A DNA stretch of 23,461 bases from an uncultured Lachnospiraceae bacterium (GCA_949051815.1 CARQVR010000054.1:1-23461); one strand, 5' to 3'; counted from the stretch's first letter, positions 15,501 through 20,475 are shown. Numbers and translations are program-made. The notes: a model not told the origin generated them from the sequence alone.

Positions 15501-18327
15501 TTTTACCATCCCGGACACGGAGACAATGGCGCCTGCGGGGGCGACGAGCATGACCGTCACCGTTACGGCCACCGACCAGGCGGGCAATACCGCAACGCAG
15601 CCTGCGACGATCAGGCTAAAGAGCAGGGAGGCGACGCCGCAGGCAGGGATCGGCTATGTGGCGGAGAAGCTGACCGGCTTACAGCCGAATACCGTATACA
15701 TCATCAACGACATGAATCTGGAGACCGACGCGGCAGGGACCGTCGCCATCAATGAAAGCTGGTTTGACACGGATGTGACAATCGTGAAGCCCGGCAACCG
15801 CTCCGCCACCGTGAACAGCACGGCGCAGGAAAGAAATATCCCGGCACGCCCGGAGACGCCTGCGGTGAGTGCCACAAACGCAACCTATCCCGGCGCGCAG
15901 GACGGCGTCATCACCATCACCGCACCGGCGCAGGGAGCAGCCTATGAGATCTCGGCGGACGGCGGGAAGACATGGAAGGATGCCGCTCTAAACGGCGGAC
16001 AGATCACGGGACTTGCCGCGGGGGATTACCGCGTGCGCGTAAAGGCCGTGGAAGGGAAGAACTTTAGCAGCACGCCTGCGGAAGTGACCGTGGAGGCCAC
16101 ACCGGCGACGCCATACGACACACCGGCGGCGCAGATTGAGTACAGGCTGGAAGTCCTGAAAGGGTTTGAACCGGGGGCGGAATATGAACTGACGACCTAC
16201 GGCGGCCCGATCGTGGAGGACGAAGAAGGCGAAGGAGAAGACGACGAAGCGCCCGACCCCACCGTGCTGACCCTTACGGCAGGCGCGGACGGCACCATCC
16301 CCATCAAGGAGGAATGGCTGGGCAAGGGCTTCTACATCACAAGATGCGGCAACAACAAGGATAAGACCGTGAGCCCCGCACAGGAACTCAATATCCCGCT
16401 AAGACCCGAAGCACCGGTACCTACAGGCGTGGACGTGGATCCGGCCAATCCCACGGTGCTTGCGGGGCTGAGAGACCTGCAGCCGGACACCGCCTATGAC
16501 GTGTCCGCGGACGGCGGGAAGACATGGGAGACCAAGACCACCGACGCAAACGGCGCAATCACAGGACTGGACGCGCCGGAGACCTATGTGGCGCGCGTGA
16601 GCGCAACCGACTCTAACTTTGTCGGAAAAGTCAGCGGAGAGGTGAAGGTGGACAGCTTTGAACTGACCGTGACCTTTATGGCAAACGGGGAGAAGCAACA
16701 GGAAATAAAAGTGTATTATGGAAAGAAACTGACCACCGTTCCGGCCGTACCGCCCAAGAAAGACGCGGGCAATCAGATCCTTGCGGGCGAGTGGTGCAGG
16801 GACCAGGACGGGAATACCCCCGTGGACTTCTCCGTTGAAAAGATCACGGCGGACCTGACCGTGTACGCCTGCTACAGCGAAGGGCGTCTGGTGACCTTAA
16901 AGACCGGTGCAGGCTATACCCTGACCGCACAGGAGGGCAGCGTAAGCCCCGTGAAGCTGGGCGGCAGCTTTACCTTCAAGTTTGCGTTGATGGAAGGCTA
17001 TGAGAAGACTGACAAATTTGCCGTGAAAGTAAACGGCGTGGCGGTGGCGCTTTCGGCGGACGGCACCTATACTATCACCAATATCACAGAGAACCAGACC
17101 GTGACGGTGGAGGGCGTCAAGAAAAAGAACAGCAGACCGGGCGGCGGCGATAAAGATTCCGGGGATGATAAAGATCCGGGTGACAGCACAGACCCCGGCG
17201 ATGGCACCAATCCCGACGGCACAAAACCGGGCGATGGCACAAAACCGGGCGACGACAAGAAACCGGGTGACGACAAGAAACCGGGCGATGGCACAAAGCC
17301 GGGCGACGGCACAAAGCCGGGCGACGATAAGAAACCGGGCGACGGCAAGAAACCGGGCGACGACAAGAAACCGGGCGATGACAAGAAACCGGGCGACGGC
17401 AAGAAACCGAGTGACGGCAAGCCCCCCGGCGATGGAACCAATCCGCCGGTCGGTGGTGAGGTGCCGAGGATATCGGTGACCATAGAATACGGAAAGATCG
17501 TCATAGATGACGGGAACGGCGGCGAAGATGGCACAGGTACGGACGAAGACGGCGGCAATGACACGGAAGGCGGCGGTATCGCCACAGGAAACGTACCCGG
17601 CATGACAGACGCGGGAACCGCTTCACAGAGCGGCCAGAGCACGGTGAGTACTATGCTGCGGCTGGGAGACGGCGCGATCATTGTCACAGTGGTATGTAAC
17701 GGACAGAACTATACGGCAGGCGTGACCGACACCGTGGCGGTGGCGAACGCGGCGCTGACCCCGGAACAGATACAGCTTGCGGCAGACGGTGAGACCATTG
17801 AGATCAAGGTGGAAGTGACGGATATCTCTCAGAGCGTATCGCAGCAGGATAAGGAGGCAGTAGAGAGCGCGATAGAGGAATACCAAAGTGAAATACCGGG
17901 GCTTACACATGGCATGTATATCGACATTTCCGTATTTATCAAAGTCGGAGAGGGCGATTGGAACGCCATCAGAAAGACCGGCGAGCCGATCGATGTCGTC
18001 ATCGGTATACCGGAAGAATTGCGGGATAAGGGCAGCGCATACTACATCATCCGCGCCCACGACGGCGGGTGCGACCTGTTACACGATATGGACGAGGCGG
18101 AGGACACCATCACCATCAGCACGAACCTGTTCTCCAGCTACGCCATCGCCTACATAGAGAGCGACGGCACGCACACAGGCGCGAAGTGCGGACTCTGCCA
18201 TATCTGCCCGACTTTTTTGGGGATATGTTACTTTATCTGGCTGGCGGTCATTCTGGCAGTTATCGTGATCGTGATATTTGTGGTGCTGCGCAGGAAGAAA
18301 GAGGAGGAGCAGAAGGAGAACGGTTAA
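3571..18327 (+). CDS. Giant multidomain cell-surface protein (Ig-like and InlB B-repeats, 4,918 residues)
   Basis: The ATG at 3571 has GGGGAGGT nine bases upstream. Residues 1-31 form a signal peptide ending in a lipobox-like LMGC (Cys32). Approximate domain order: acidic Gly/Asp/Glu region 106-310 with 12-residue repeats 142-201; Thr/Gly/Ala linker 371-400; a WESDPAYDGDTEGVYTF beta module 411-470; jelly-roll-like domain 531-669; Ig-like 781-935; FN3-like 936-1040; Calx-beta-like 1041-1152; unique insert 1156-1380; SbsA-like Ig 1381-1490; Ig array 1491-2188; InlB B-repeats 2189-2270 and 2273-2367; Ig 2368-2734; duplicated modules 2741-3390 and 3391-4020 (each with an InlB repeat and LWDWIIRK) plus a partial third; hexapeptide linker 4552-4617; conserved-looking terminal domain 4631-4865; CGLCHICP 4873-4880; membrane helix 4882-4906; basic tail. 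No LPxTG motif or enzyme domain was seen. Likely an adhesin or surface scaffold; the ligand is unknown. Confidence 0.93.
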   Translation: MGEKRAWLKSGKRARLRICSAGLSLSLFLMGCGPLSITPVTVPDIGWPEAVGQERENEETLITGFGSLSDEVREQTVPLGTALSKLALPDTLEAYVAADTGNGAEDDAEPDDGDKDKDKDKDPDDGDNNGGVTPDESGDNNGGETPGEGDGSNGGETPGEGDGNNGGETPGEGDGNNGGETPGEGDGNNGGDTPGEGDGNNGDDTPEGGDNNGDGNNNGEGDGSDNGGTSGTETGESGGAESGDSGTSEGGDNNDGGQTGDGESGTDGEDNGDTRSTEGGAASEDSTDTMSTDGGVDTPEVSDSADNKITAGLHVQTGSFVMPVYASENPQDGMGVGTLTDAPAEDNCGTAPKRPTETVNETDGTGDTGSTGTTAAPTDGTENTGTTAAPTDGTGSTGTAAHTGAREERVTLENITWESDPAYDGDTEGVYTFTPVLPEGYALSEGAELPQITVTVEFQGQELTPEQYAHMMAGLQNDPVLLTEEDIFADDPSLAAQAGGPKRAAGRAAAALHPGTYVTTDDNENNAGTGNPDGDLDVYLNATKSGHPIEANIFIPEGQLPAKDCYIAVRTYDVNWGDYGWMKWSEYDKLFVNGVRIGTLTGIASKWNTSYYRVPLTCLREGKNTVRVEIWNLVGASFWDEDAEKHLVQDRMWAVCIDWMQLVCDGGSREGIETFSMILTDAAKEREKVAVRAETVIESTDMDAKYDTEYSITDSKGFIVGSYQEAGVTGGTQKFTVTMPEDSREGVYTVQGLLKRQSDGAVLATDSREFEYRGGEVMFGPKITHTLSPDTWTNRNVTVTPKVADASGCTDIRFTPASRTVAANGDYDFTVTYKTPSGTQKTRTHTAAVENIDKEPPFIGLSAITVTEGMTQAAFEKLFRESLTVTDNVTKDCTVAYTLPKVETVRAEGGGKVTVTAQDEAGNQDTLECNLIVTSPFAFSTPVAKRQGTTMTFTLTAQLTAIGGKTVTESGFVWGITPRPSLTLNQGSAKTSSPVTKAGVNFSVKTKEIVEGVQYYACAYAKVGNLCYYSEPVSFDIGAKQCGTFTIKNNNDNTFTVTRTGGTDGAQTVYFRTVNGTAVGGTHFVHQASSLTFRDGEGGDKIIKVKENSVTAKYGSRTATAYSNADRTYQVELYRVTGGGTLGSTAKATRTMKKNYDNYSIDRSLYEPKSGNAKNDAIWDNRGSCHQYEITDGGSRETNGKNNGINWYNGRVNHKGHKSDPFNLPRYHQVMPGTGREKAYFLDSKNPSDGWGYRYELKQSEIETGWGHLWVGTAPAPTGKQTVSDKNGASPFDGGSQKWAGYFDTNYTGTLYMPGAAGQNGMQGCNEKGSTYTYNGQKYMVFAADETAYMNFAACGNKNDVWKINDIIDYRILIDTKEPQLIGVAPMADSAYKQGDEVTISLVFDEIVDSWNSQKAGGLDDLVAKTSWGDFTYVGGADTNVLVFKGTVPAKALSKITVSSITHAERIKDLCGNATGTVSAGTGSTNVTVDTKQPTVAITNTSLTNGTASGRITATNADTLQYAWSESEAMPAAGWFTCKSGETVTTRQVSGKWYLHALAIYEGTGVSAYACSTVFDFGTPENPKFPLPELTATVDNSSWTNQNRTITITRKPAGAAVKVTKPDGTTQTLSNTATTYAAQTNGVYTFVLTSNGETVAKDIAVEKIDKVKPTATLTEAGGTDAVYHALTMTAKAADTDSGVAKVEYAFTTSPTAPASGWQTAADSDKLSDGRYRLEYTATETTQTKIYLHVKVTDNADNTFTIKSAAYTVIQEPAAGDKPAIELTASPSGADWTKDDVTLTWKVTNGGAGECTVYVDNKMLTGKKTGDTDTFKAQTNGVYTVSLSDKNGDSASATVVVNNIDKEAPEMESMTVSPEGWAQSKSVYVTDYRASDNLTLQYNEKGVTGKSGSGVTDRAYYLPDSDNKLGLSNSSACFTADRNGTYKVGQKDKAGNVSYHDVEVTGIDTVKPTVTATVSNTPQASGWYTDSTVSVTLSYADKEDGSAAYGELNYGPASGIKSVEYAFVTPAAVNAAPTTPASLTSLGSSAVAKGSATCSLTQNGIWYLYCKVTDNAGNVTEGWRKADGSLTDNASEAVHIKKDSYKGSGTISGPAESQPAANGLSMNFSVYYGPSGGELTATGQTAAIATLAEHNGPGTKNQQVTYNTKAMGTNYIHIKPTSWGSRYFWSFYVRKVTFDSQGGSEVPTHLVWTKQSSTSTGTKVDCALAKPADPTRTGYEFKGWYTDAACTDGREFDFDNQTQIRTDMTLYAKWEAIHYDVVYHLGVPQTKTFNNDNVPYEETDYNTIAPADKKTYTYGQKMTLPVPGVAASVRGFTFDGWYTNADYTGTRYTSIPETAAKDMTYYAQFKDVQKPELRDRMITGGWVGVWFRKINKFSVKAVENRQLARYEVSRDGQIVKADNFEANTRVKKFYLRGTEDSAIVLSCIQEGDHTYQIRVWDTAGNVGEREEQIKFDTKVPTADDITYSTEPVTWYTNGSSIKNTNNTGFRPIKVFSEASAIRIPVHDNPNPGVNASSGLWKLTYKQTMLNNNGTPDGDPQTVTVDLQDQGTDGVAEITLSGNWRGEITQITLYDKAGNQNRIDDIGEVLVDTTPPEIRETSNGLIYLGDSETSNNGGYRERLEDKWYTTAYLEDKGITRIYGSIRDDCRVASSRWFINGKQLEDNSNYNGKGPFDAHVPIINDSNEYMYPGVNTFTLEVTDYAGHTVTQSAVIKIGEENGTVQEQTPVAICDYPADAIAQLAPNAQYALTLSKDGGTTYNVTTDEQGRIPFVLPAAVTGGAEVDLCGQAQPISIVKKGVTENGVERSKDSAAQPLTINPRPAAPNVTNDDITPELLMDADDAQINLTISDTSKAWEYSTDNGQNYKETPAASGGMSTIKNLPTGGVDIRAKAKANTSAAVNDGWPHGKVQTVNIDSRAGTITAKFDLNATGDSTVSGQPGNQTNLNYKSTLTKPQKDPARTGYDFTGWYQSADGYASGAPAWCFDGENAQIVGEILGTDRSQYESKLSDGVYEVTLYAGWRENVAPNLAAALTNGTDNTAKDQNAWHPAPLAIALNFSDNVGVTKLFVSKDSGTYTELTGTGIGSGTANTQYLLNYTDIEEGTHTYAFKAEDAAGNTAEMTVNAKLDSVRPVFGEVKFEEGYKHLWDWIIRKESLTITIPVTEAGSGIANNGVTYILTPAAGGTATTGNAAVSGSQTKGYTATITIPKTFKGTMEVKVADNAGNEAVPMQIGASGSGIEGVLVESAPPTVTVKADRVTSDMTAAVTDAADGKTLDNQNYYNSAPRLFVTVKDEDLDGGQTAAGLASISWKIDDGAENPVGADYLGAENNAPLTEHSFAIGGLEGKTGEVTVTVTATDQAGNQTIYLVTLHIKDKMALPVPAIDYINEKLTGLTAGTTYVVGGEKFTAEADGSIAIDETWFGSGISIHAETNHADTTMDSDDVQLVFAARPEAPGVTKTDESIKKKGDGKLHHLDENMEYSTDDGSTWTAVQTADAAQAGYATADGVMENLAAGEIRVRVKARANTAGANDGAPHGQYILAQIEEGTPLTVTFATNGGSDLAPMTGFGWNDTVERPKDPAKDGYAVEGWYKEETLNNRWNFKNEENAHALNGTNGVTTDTPGITLYAKWQDDESPALDAQLTAGAERAAADERDWYRELAVVLTYSDNEAVTKLYVKKDDEAAYTEIEGTLGTENGKDESGNTRYQYVYTGIAEGEHTYTFKAEDAAGKVTETGKLTAKLDTTKPAFGTASYEEGHKNLWDWIIRKDSLLITVPVTEIHSGVDTVKYTLIPANTAAGEGDAADTDADTVTGTAKVTGSQNAGYQAEISIAPDFKGSVKITGSDRAGNTADEKTIGTDGNGIKGVIVENNAPQITILADRLPSEPAATREDGTELQEDALYDNMPGLVVQLTDDGMGYGITGEGGTDGGSVTTSGLASVKYKVGTKPEKTVDKDYKTAIVTQDTFTIPDTETMAPAGATSMTVTVTATDQAGNTATQPATIRLKSREATPQAGIGYVAEKLTGLQPNTVYIINDMNLETDAAGTVAINESWFDTDVTIVKPGNRSATVNSTAQERNIPARPETPAVSATNATYPGAQDGVITITAPAQGAAYEISADGGKTWKDAALNGGQITGLAAGDYRVRVKAVEGKNFSSTPAEVTVEATPATPYDTPAAQIEYRLEVLKGFEPGAEYELTTYGGPIVEDEEGEGEDDEAPDPTVLTLTAGADGTIPIKEEWLGKGFYITRCGNNKDKTVSPAQELNIPLRPEAPVPTGVDVDPANPTVLAGLRDLQPDTAYDVSADGGKTWETKTTDANGAITGLDAPETYVARVSATDSNFVGKVSGEVKVDSFELTVTFMANGEKQQEIKVYYGKKLTTVPAVPPKKDAGNQILAGEWCRDQDGNTPVDFSVEKITADLTVYACYSEGRLVTLKTGAGYTLTAQEGSVSPVKLGGSFTFKFALMEGYEKTDKFAVKVNGVAVALSADGTYTITNITENQTVTVEGVKKKNSRPGGGDKDSGDDKDPGDSTDPGDGTNPDGTKPGDGTKPGDDKKPGDDKKPGDGTKPGDGTKPGDDKKPGDGKKPGDDKKPGDDKKPGDGKKPSDGKPPGDGTNPPVGGEVPRISVTIEYGKIVIDDGNGGEDGTGTDEDGGNDTEGGGIATGNVPGMTDAGTASQSGQSTVSTMLRLGDGAIIVTVVCNGQNYTAGVTDTVAVANAALTPEQIQLAADGETIEIKVEVTDISQSVSQQDKEAVESAIEEYQSEIPGLTHGMYIDISVFIKVGEGDWNAIRKTGEPIDVVIGIPEELRDKGSAYYIIRAHDGGCDLLHDMDEAEDTITISTNLFSSYAIAYIESDGTHTGAKCGLCHICPTFLGICYFIWLAVILAVIVIVIFVVLRRKKEEEQKENG
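3994..4173 (+). repeat. Five tandem 36-bp units encoding an acidic 12-residue repeat
   Basis: Consecutive units encode GGETPGEGDGNN or close variants (GGETPGEGDGSN first, GGDTPGEGDGNN last), with a partial sixth unit after 4173. The DNA is nearly identical between units 2-4, so the array is recent and could change length without breaking the frame. It forms the wall- or linker-like acidic segment behind the lipobox. Confidence 0.92.
11791..16660 (+). repeat. Long internal duplication: two full modules and a partial third in the giant protein
   Basis: The segment 11791-13740 aligns in order with 13741-15630: a TGL-x-x-x-x-x-Y module, a Pro-rich RPEAP junction, a YSTD-D-G module, an InlB repeat ending LYA-x-W, an Ig module with TYTFKAEDAAG-like text, LWDWIIRK, then TVTVTATDQAGN. 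A third partial copy starts near 15631 (GYVAEKLTGLQPNT). The copies have diverged at protein level but share short exact DNA blocks, such as CTCTGGGACTGGATCATC at 13048 and 14887. Confidence 0.8.
17224..17421 (+). repeat. Eleven tandem 18-bp units encoding KPGDxx hexapeptides
   Basis: The units encode KPGDGT, KPGDDK or KPGDGK, with KPSDGK last. They form a flexible linker of alternating charge before the C-terminal domain. Near-identical DNA makes in-frame gain or loss of units likely. Confidence 0.92.
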
Positions 18328-18328
18328 G

Positions 18329-18369
18329 GAAAGCCAGCGGCTTTTAACGGGGGTTGGGGTGTCCCCAAC
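18329..18369 (+). terminator. Two small hairpins directly after the giant gene
   Basis: AAAGCC and GGCTTT close over a three-base AGC loop, followed by one further T (18330-18345). A second stem, GTTGGGG (18353-18359) with CCCCAAC (18363-18369), has a TGT loop. The first resembles a minimal terminator with a short T tail, the second has no T tail. They may form part of a 3' processing or termination region. Confidence 0.45.
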
Positions 18370-18402
18370 AAGCAAAGCGAGCTGCCGGAGGCGGCGGAGC
18401 GG

Positions 18403-18434
18403 GGATTAGGATATCCGAAAGGATATCCTAATCC
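18403..18434 (+). other. Perfect 14-bp hairpin with GAAA tetraloop
   Basis: GGATTAGGATATCC (18403-18416) and its exact reverse complement (18421-18434) enclose GAAA, a GNRA-type loop. There is no T-run after it, so it is not a standard terminator. It may protect the giant mRNA 3' end, bind a protein, or be a short repeat element. Confidence 0.75.
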
Positions 18435-18435
18435 A

Positions 18436-18463
18436 TTGCTTGCAAAAACGCCTGTATTATACT
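18436..18463 (+). promoter_or_regulatory. Candidate promoter for the downstream regulator gene
   Basis: TTGCTT (18436-18441), a 16-base spacer and TATACT (18458-18463) fit a sigma-A promoter. Transcription would start near 18470, placing the hairpin at 18501-18536 in the leader of the regulator at 18595. Confidence 0.45.
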
Positions 18464-18500
18464 GATAAGGGAAATAAGTCTTATATGGAATAAAGGATGG

Positions 18501-18536
18501 AAGGGCAGGGATAAAAGAAATTTTATCGCTGCCTTT
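18501..18536 (+). other. Second long hairpin with GAAA loop in the regulator leader
   Basis: AAGGGCAGGGATAAAA (18501-18516) pairs with TTTTATCGCTGCCTTT (18521-18536), with one G-U pair and one G-G mismatch, closed by GAAA. It is followed by CGTGTT rather than a T-run. Attenuation or RNA-stability control of the regulator gene is possible. Confidence 0.6.
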
Positions 18537-18594
18537 CGTGTTGCAACGCATTTCTTATGTAAAAGAAATGTGGAAGTGTAAAGGGGGAAAACAA

Positions 18595-19282
18595 ATGAAG
18601 GAGAGGATGCTTGTCATTGGATATGACAGTCTGGCAGCGCCGGAACGGAGAAGGGGATGGATCTGTGGCGGGGTACATCCATGCTATGCGGAAAGCATAA
18701 GGAAAGCGGCAAGGGAACTGGATGGAGGGACAGGGTATTCGCTGGTGCTGATCTCTGGCAGGGTGAATGTTATGGATGCGGTCAGGACGGTCAGACGGGT
18801 CAGCAATGTCCCGATACTCGTTATACGGAAACAGTATGACGGCATGGAGAAGATCGCCGTACTGGAGAACGGGGCGGATGAATACATACAGTGCCCGGTT
18901 CGGCTGGAGGAGGGTATGGCAAGTGTCCATGCGCTGATCCGAAGATACACGCAGTGGAACCCCTGTTCCGGTTACGTCGGCTGTGAACCGTCGGGGGAGG
19001 GGCTCTGCATCATCCCGGAATACCGAAAGGTCTTTGTCAACCGCAGGGAACTGTTTTTCCCGGGGCGGGAGTTTGATCTGCTGCTTACGCTTGTTTCCCG
19101 TCCGGGGAGAGTGTTTACCTATGAACAGCTTTTTTATAAAGTGTGGAAGGAAGAAGGGGGATTTCACGGAGAGCATCATGCACTCCTGCATAAAAAGAAT
19201 CCGGCGCAGGCTGGAGACTGTAACCGGGTTTGCGGCGGGAATCGAGAATGTCCGCGGTGTCGGATATTGTTACCGGGAGTAA
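18595..19282 (+). pseudogene. OmpR/PhoB-type response regulator with degenerate receiver, frameshifted in the DNA-binding domain
   Basis: ATG at 18595 follows AAAGGGGG. The receiver part (residues 1-118) keeps the fold pattern but lacks the phosphorylation residues. The acceptor Asp position is Ser54 (SLVLISG), the Thr position is Arg78, and the Lys before Pro is Cys100 (ADEYIQCPV). A winged helix-turn-helix follows (FPGREFDLLLTLVSRPGRVF, then YEQLFYKVWKEEG). At the G-run 19156-19160 the frame is lost. The correct continuation, DFTESIMHSCIKRIRRRLE through NVRGVGYCYRE, lies one base over and ends at TAA 19280-19282. A G4 run in place of G5 would restore a protein of 228 residues. As written, translation runs to 19329 with a nonsense C-terminus and no recognition helix. 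It probably belongs to the atypical, phosphorylation-independent regulators of Lachnospiraceae; its target is unknown. Confidence 0.85.
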
Positions 19283-19477
19283 GACATTCCCGCTGCCGGT
19301 CTATATATAACGTGTATTCAAAGAATTAAAATGAAAAAAAATATACGAGGCATTGTCCCGACAGATAAATGACAGAATGCCGTCCTATGTTTGCGATGAT
19401 GATATGCAAATACGGATGGGATATGGGAGAGTGCTTTGTCGCTGAAGGATCACAGGGAACGGATCTGTAATACCTTC

Positions 19478-19521
19478 ATTGCCGCGTCTGGTAGTTTTTA
19501 CCGGGTGCGGCAATTTTTTTG
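19478..19521 (+). terminator. Strong Rho-independent terminator
   Basis: ATTGCCGC (19478-19485) pairs with GCGGCAAT (19507-19514). An inner CTGGTA/TACCGG stem stacks beneath a small loop, and the outer stem is followed directly by T7. It would end transcripts from the regulator gene. The sequence from 19283 to 19477 shows no gene. Confidence 0.85.
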
Positions 19522-19566
19522 TGCTGCGGGAAGGACAAATCCTTTTCTCATCCGTGCCCCGCCTGT

Positions 19567-19597
19567 GGGATCTGATACCTGTCAACAGTCAGATCCC
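19567..19597 (+). promoter_or_regulatory. Hairpin just upstream of the sigma-like gene
   Basis: GGGATCTGA (19567-19575) and TCAGATCCC (19589-19597) form a perfect 9-bp stem with a 13-base loop. It touches the GGAGGTG ribosome binding site (19598-19604) of the next frame and may modulate its translation or mark the transcript 5' end. Confidence 0.55.
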
Positions 19598-19607
19598 GGA
19601 GGTGCGT

Positions 19608-20051
19608 ATGAAAGAGAGGAAGTTTTATTTATATATAGAATGAAAACGGATCAAAGTGAGCGAGGAGGTGTACAAGGAGTATTACAAAGGAGAACGCAAG
19701 GAACGGTATTTTATGAAAGACCTGAAAGCCGAGCGGGTGACGATCGACCCGCAGACGGGAAAGGTCACGGTGATGCCGGGGCGGGAGGATTCCTATGAAC
19801 GGCTCATGGAGAGGCACAGACAGTTTGCGTCTTACGGCAGCATGGAAGAAGAGACTGTCCGGTCGCTCCTGCTGGAGCAGGCGCTCAGGAAACTGACGGA
19901 GAAGGAGCGCGAACTGATCGAGGAGCTTTATTTTCTGGAGAAAACGGAACGGCAGGTCAGTGATGCGCTCCATGTGGCAAAGACGACCCTGCGCCGCAGG
20001 CACATGGAGGTTTTGGACAAGCTGAGAAATATCCTGCGGGAAGAAAATTAA
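19608..20051 (+). pseudogene. Sigma-70-like regulator of a mobile element, interrupted by an in-frame TGA
   Basis: ATG at 19608 has a good GGAGGTG ribosome binding site and reads MKERKFYLYIE before TGA at 19641. The same frame continues KRIKVSEEVYKEYYKGE to the stop at 20049, so the gene looks like a protein of about 147 residues with one nonsense codon. The C-terminal part (ERELIEELYFLEKTERQVSD, then ALHVAKTTLRRR) is a sigma region 4-type helix-turn-helix. The N-terminal VSEEVYKEYY-x-x-x-x-x-x-YF segment is typical of the short sigma-like proteins carried by Clostridia integrative elements. A GTG at 19656 could restart translation but has no ribosome binding site. TGA replacing a Trp or Gly codon, or a sequencing error, would each explain it. 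It probably helped express element genes. Confidence 0.75.
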
Positions 20052-20106
20052 ATTTATTTCTGTAAAAGCGGACCAGAAGATGTTTCCCAACGGCTAATAG
20101 TATAAG

Positions 20107-20123
20107 GGGAGTTTTGGACTCCC
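20107..20123 (+). other. Small hairpin after the sigma-like gene
   Basis: GGGAGT (20107-20112) and ACTCCC (20118-20123) enclose TTTGG. There is no T-run afterwards, so a terminator role is doubtful. Confidence 0.35.
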
Positions 20124-20470
20124 ATTGGACTTTGATAAATAACAGGTGTTCCTGTTCATATCCAGTATCCAAGTTTCTCCTGCTGTGCGGGGCTGCCGAA
20201 CGAAAACGGCAGGCGGCCCAGGCACGGGCGCGACGACTGCCTGCGGCGGCGGACGGGGAGGGAGCTATTTCCCTGCCAGATATTCTGCCCCGTCAAACAA
20301 GATGATATCAAAGGCACGAGCGGCAACCCGGAGGGTCTGGGACCGGCGCGTGGCTGCACCGGAACCGCTATGCACCGCCAGTTAAGGAGAACCGGCACAT
20401 CCCGTACCGCAGGGTCAAAGGGGGATACGGAGGGCAAGGCATGGGCAGCTTCGCGAAGAAGCTACATTGA
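20114..20470 (+). pseudogene. Decayed unrecognised gene, split by an in-frame TGA
   Basis: One frame runs through GAAERKRQAAQARARRLPAA and ISLPDILPRQTR to a TGA at 20303-20305. The same frame then continues as HERQPGGSGTGAWLHRNRYA, PPVKENRHIPYRRVKGGYG and GQGMGSFAKKLH to a stop at 20468-20470. The second half has the composition and ending of a real, basic C-terminus. There is no ribosome binding site, and the first 40 or so bases are not coding-like. GC content is higher than in the neighbours. I do not recognise the family. It may be the tail of an element gene whose 5' end was deleted, or simply structured noncoding DNA. Confidence 0.33.
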
Positions 20471-20475
20471 TTTGA

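Noticed and set aside
17067..17687. A 206-codon minus-strand frame of Pro-Ser-Pro-Gly repeats
   Set aside because: Antisense shadow of the hexapeptide array, with no ribosome binding site.
18166..18327. LPxTG sortase signal in the giant protein
   Set aside because: No LPxTG-like motif occurs before the C-terminal helix; the tail is a CxxCxxC motif, a helix and a basic segment.
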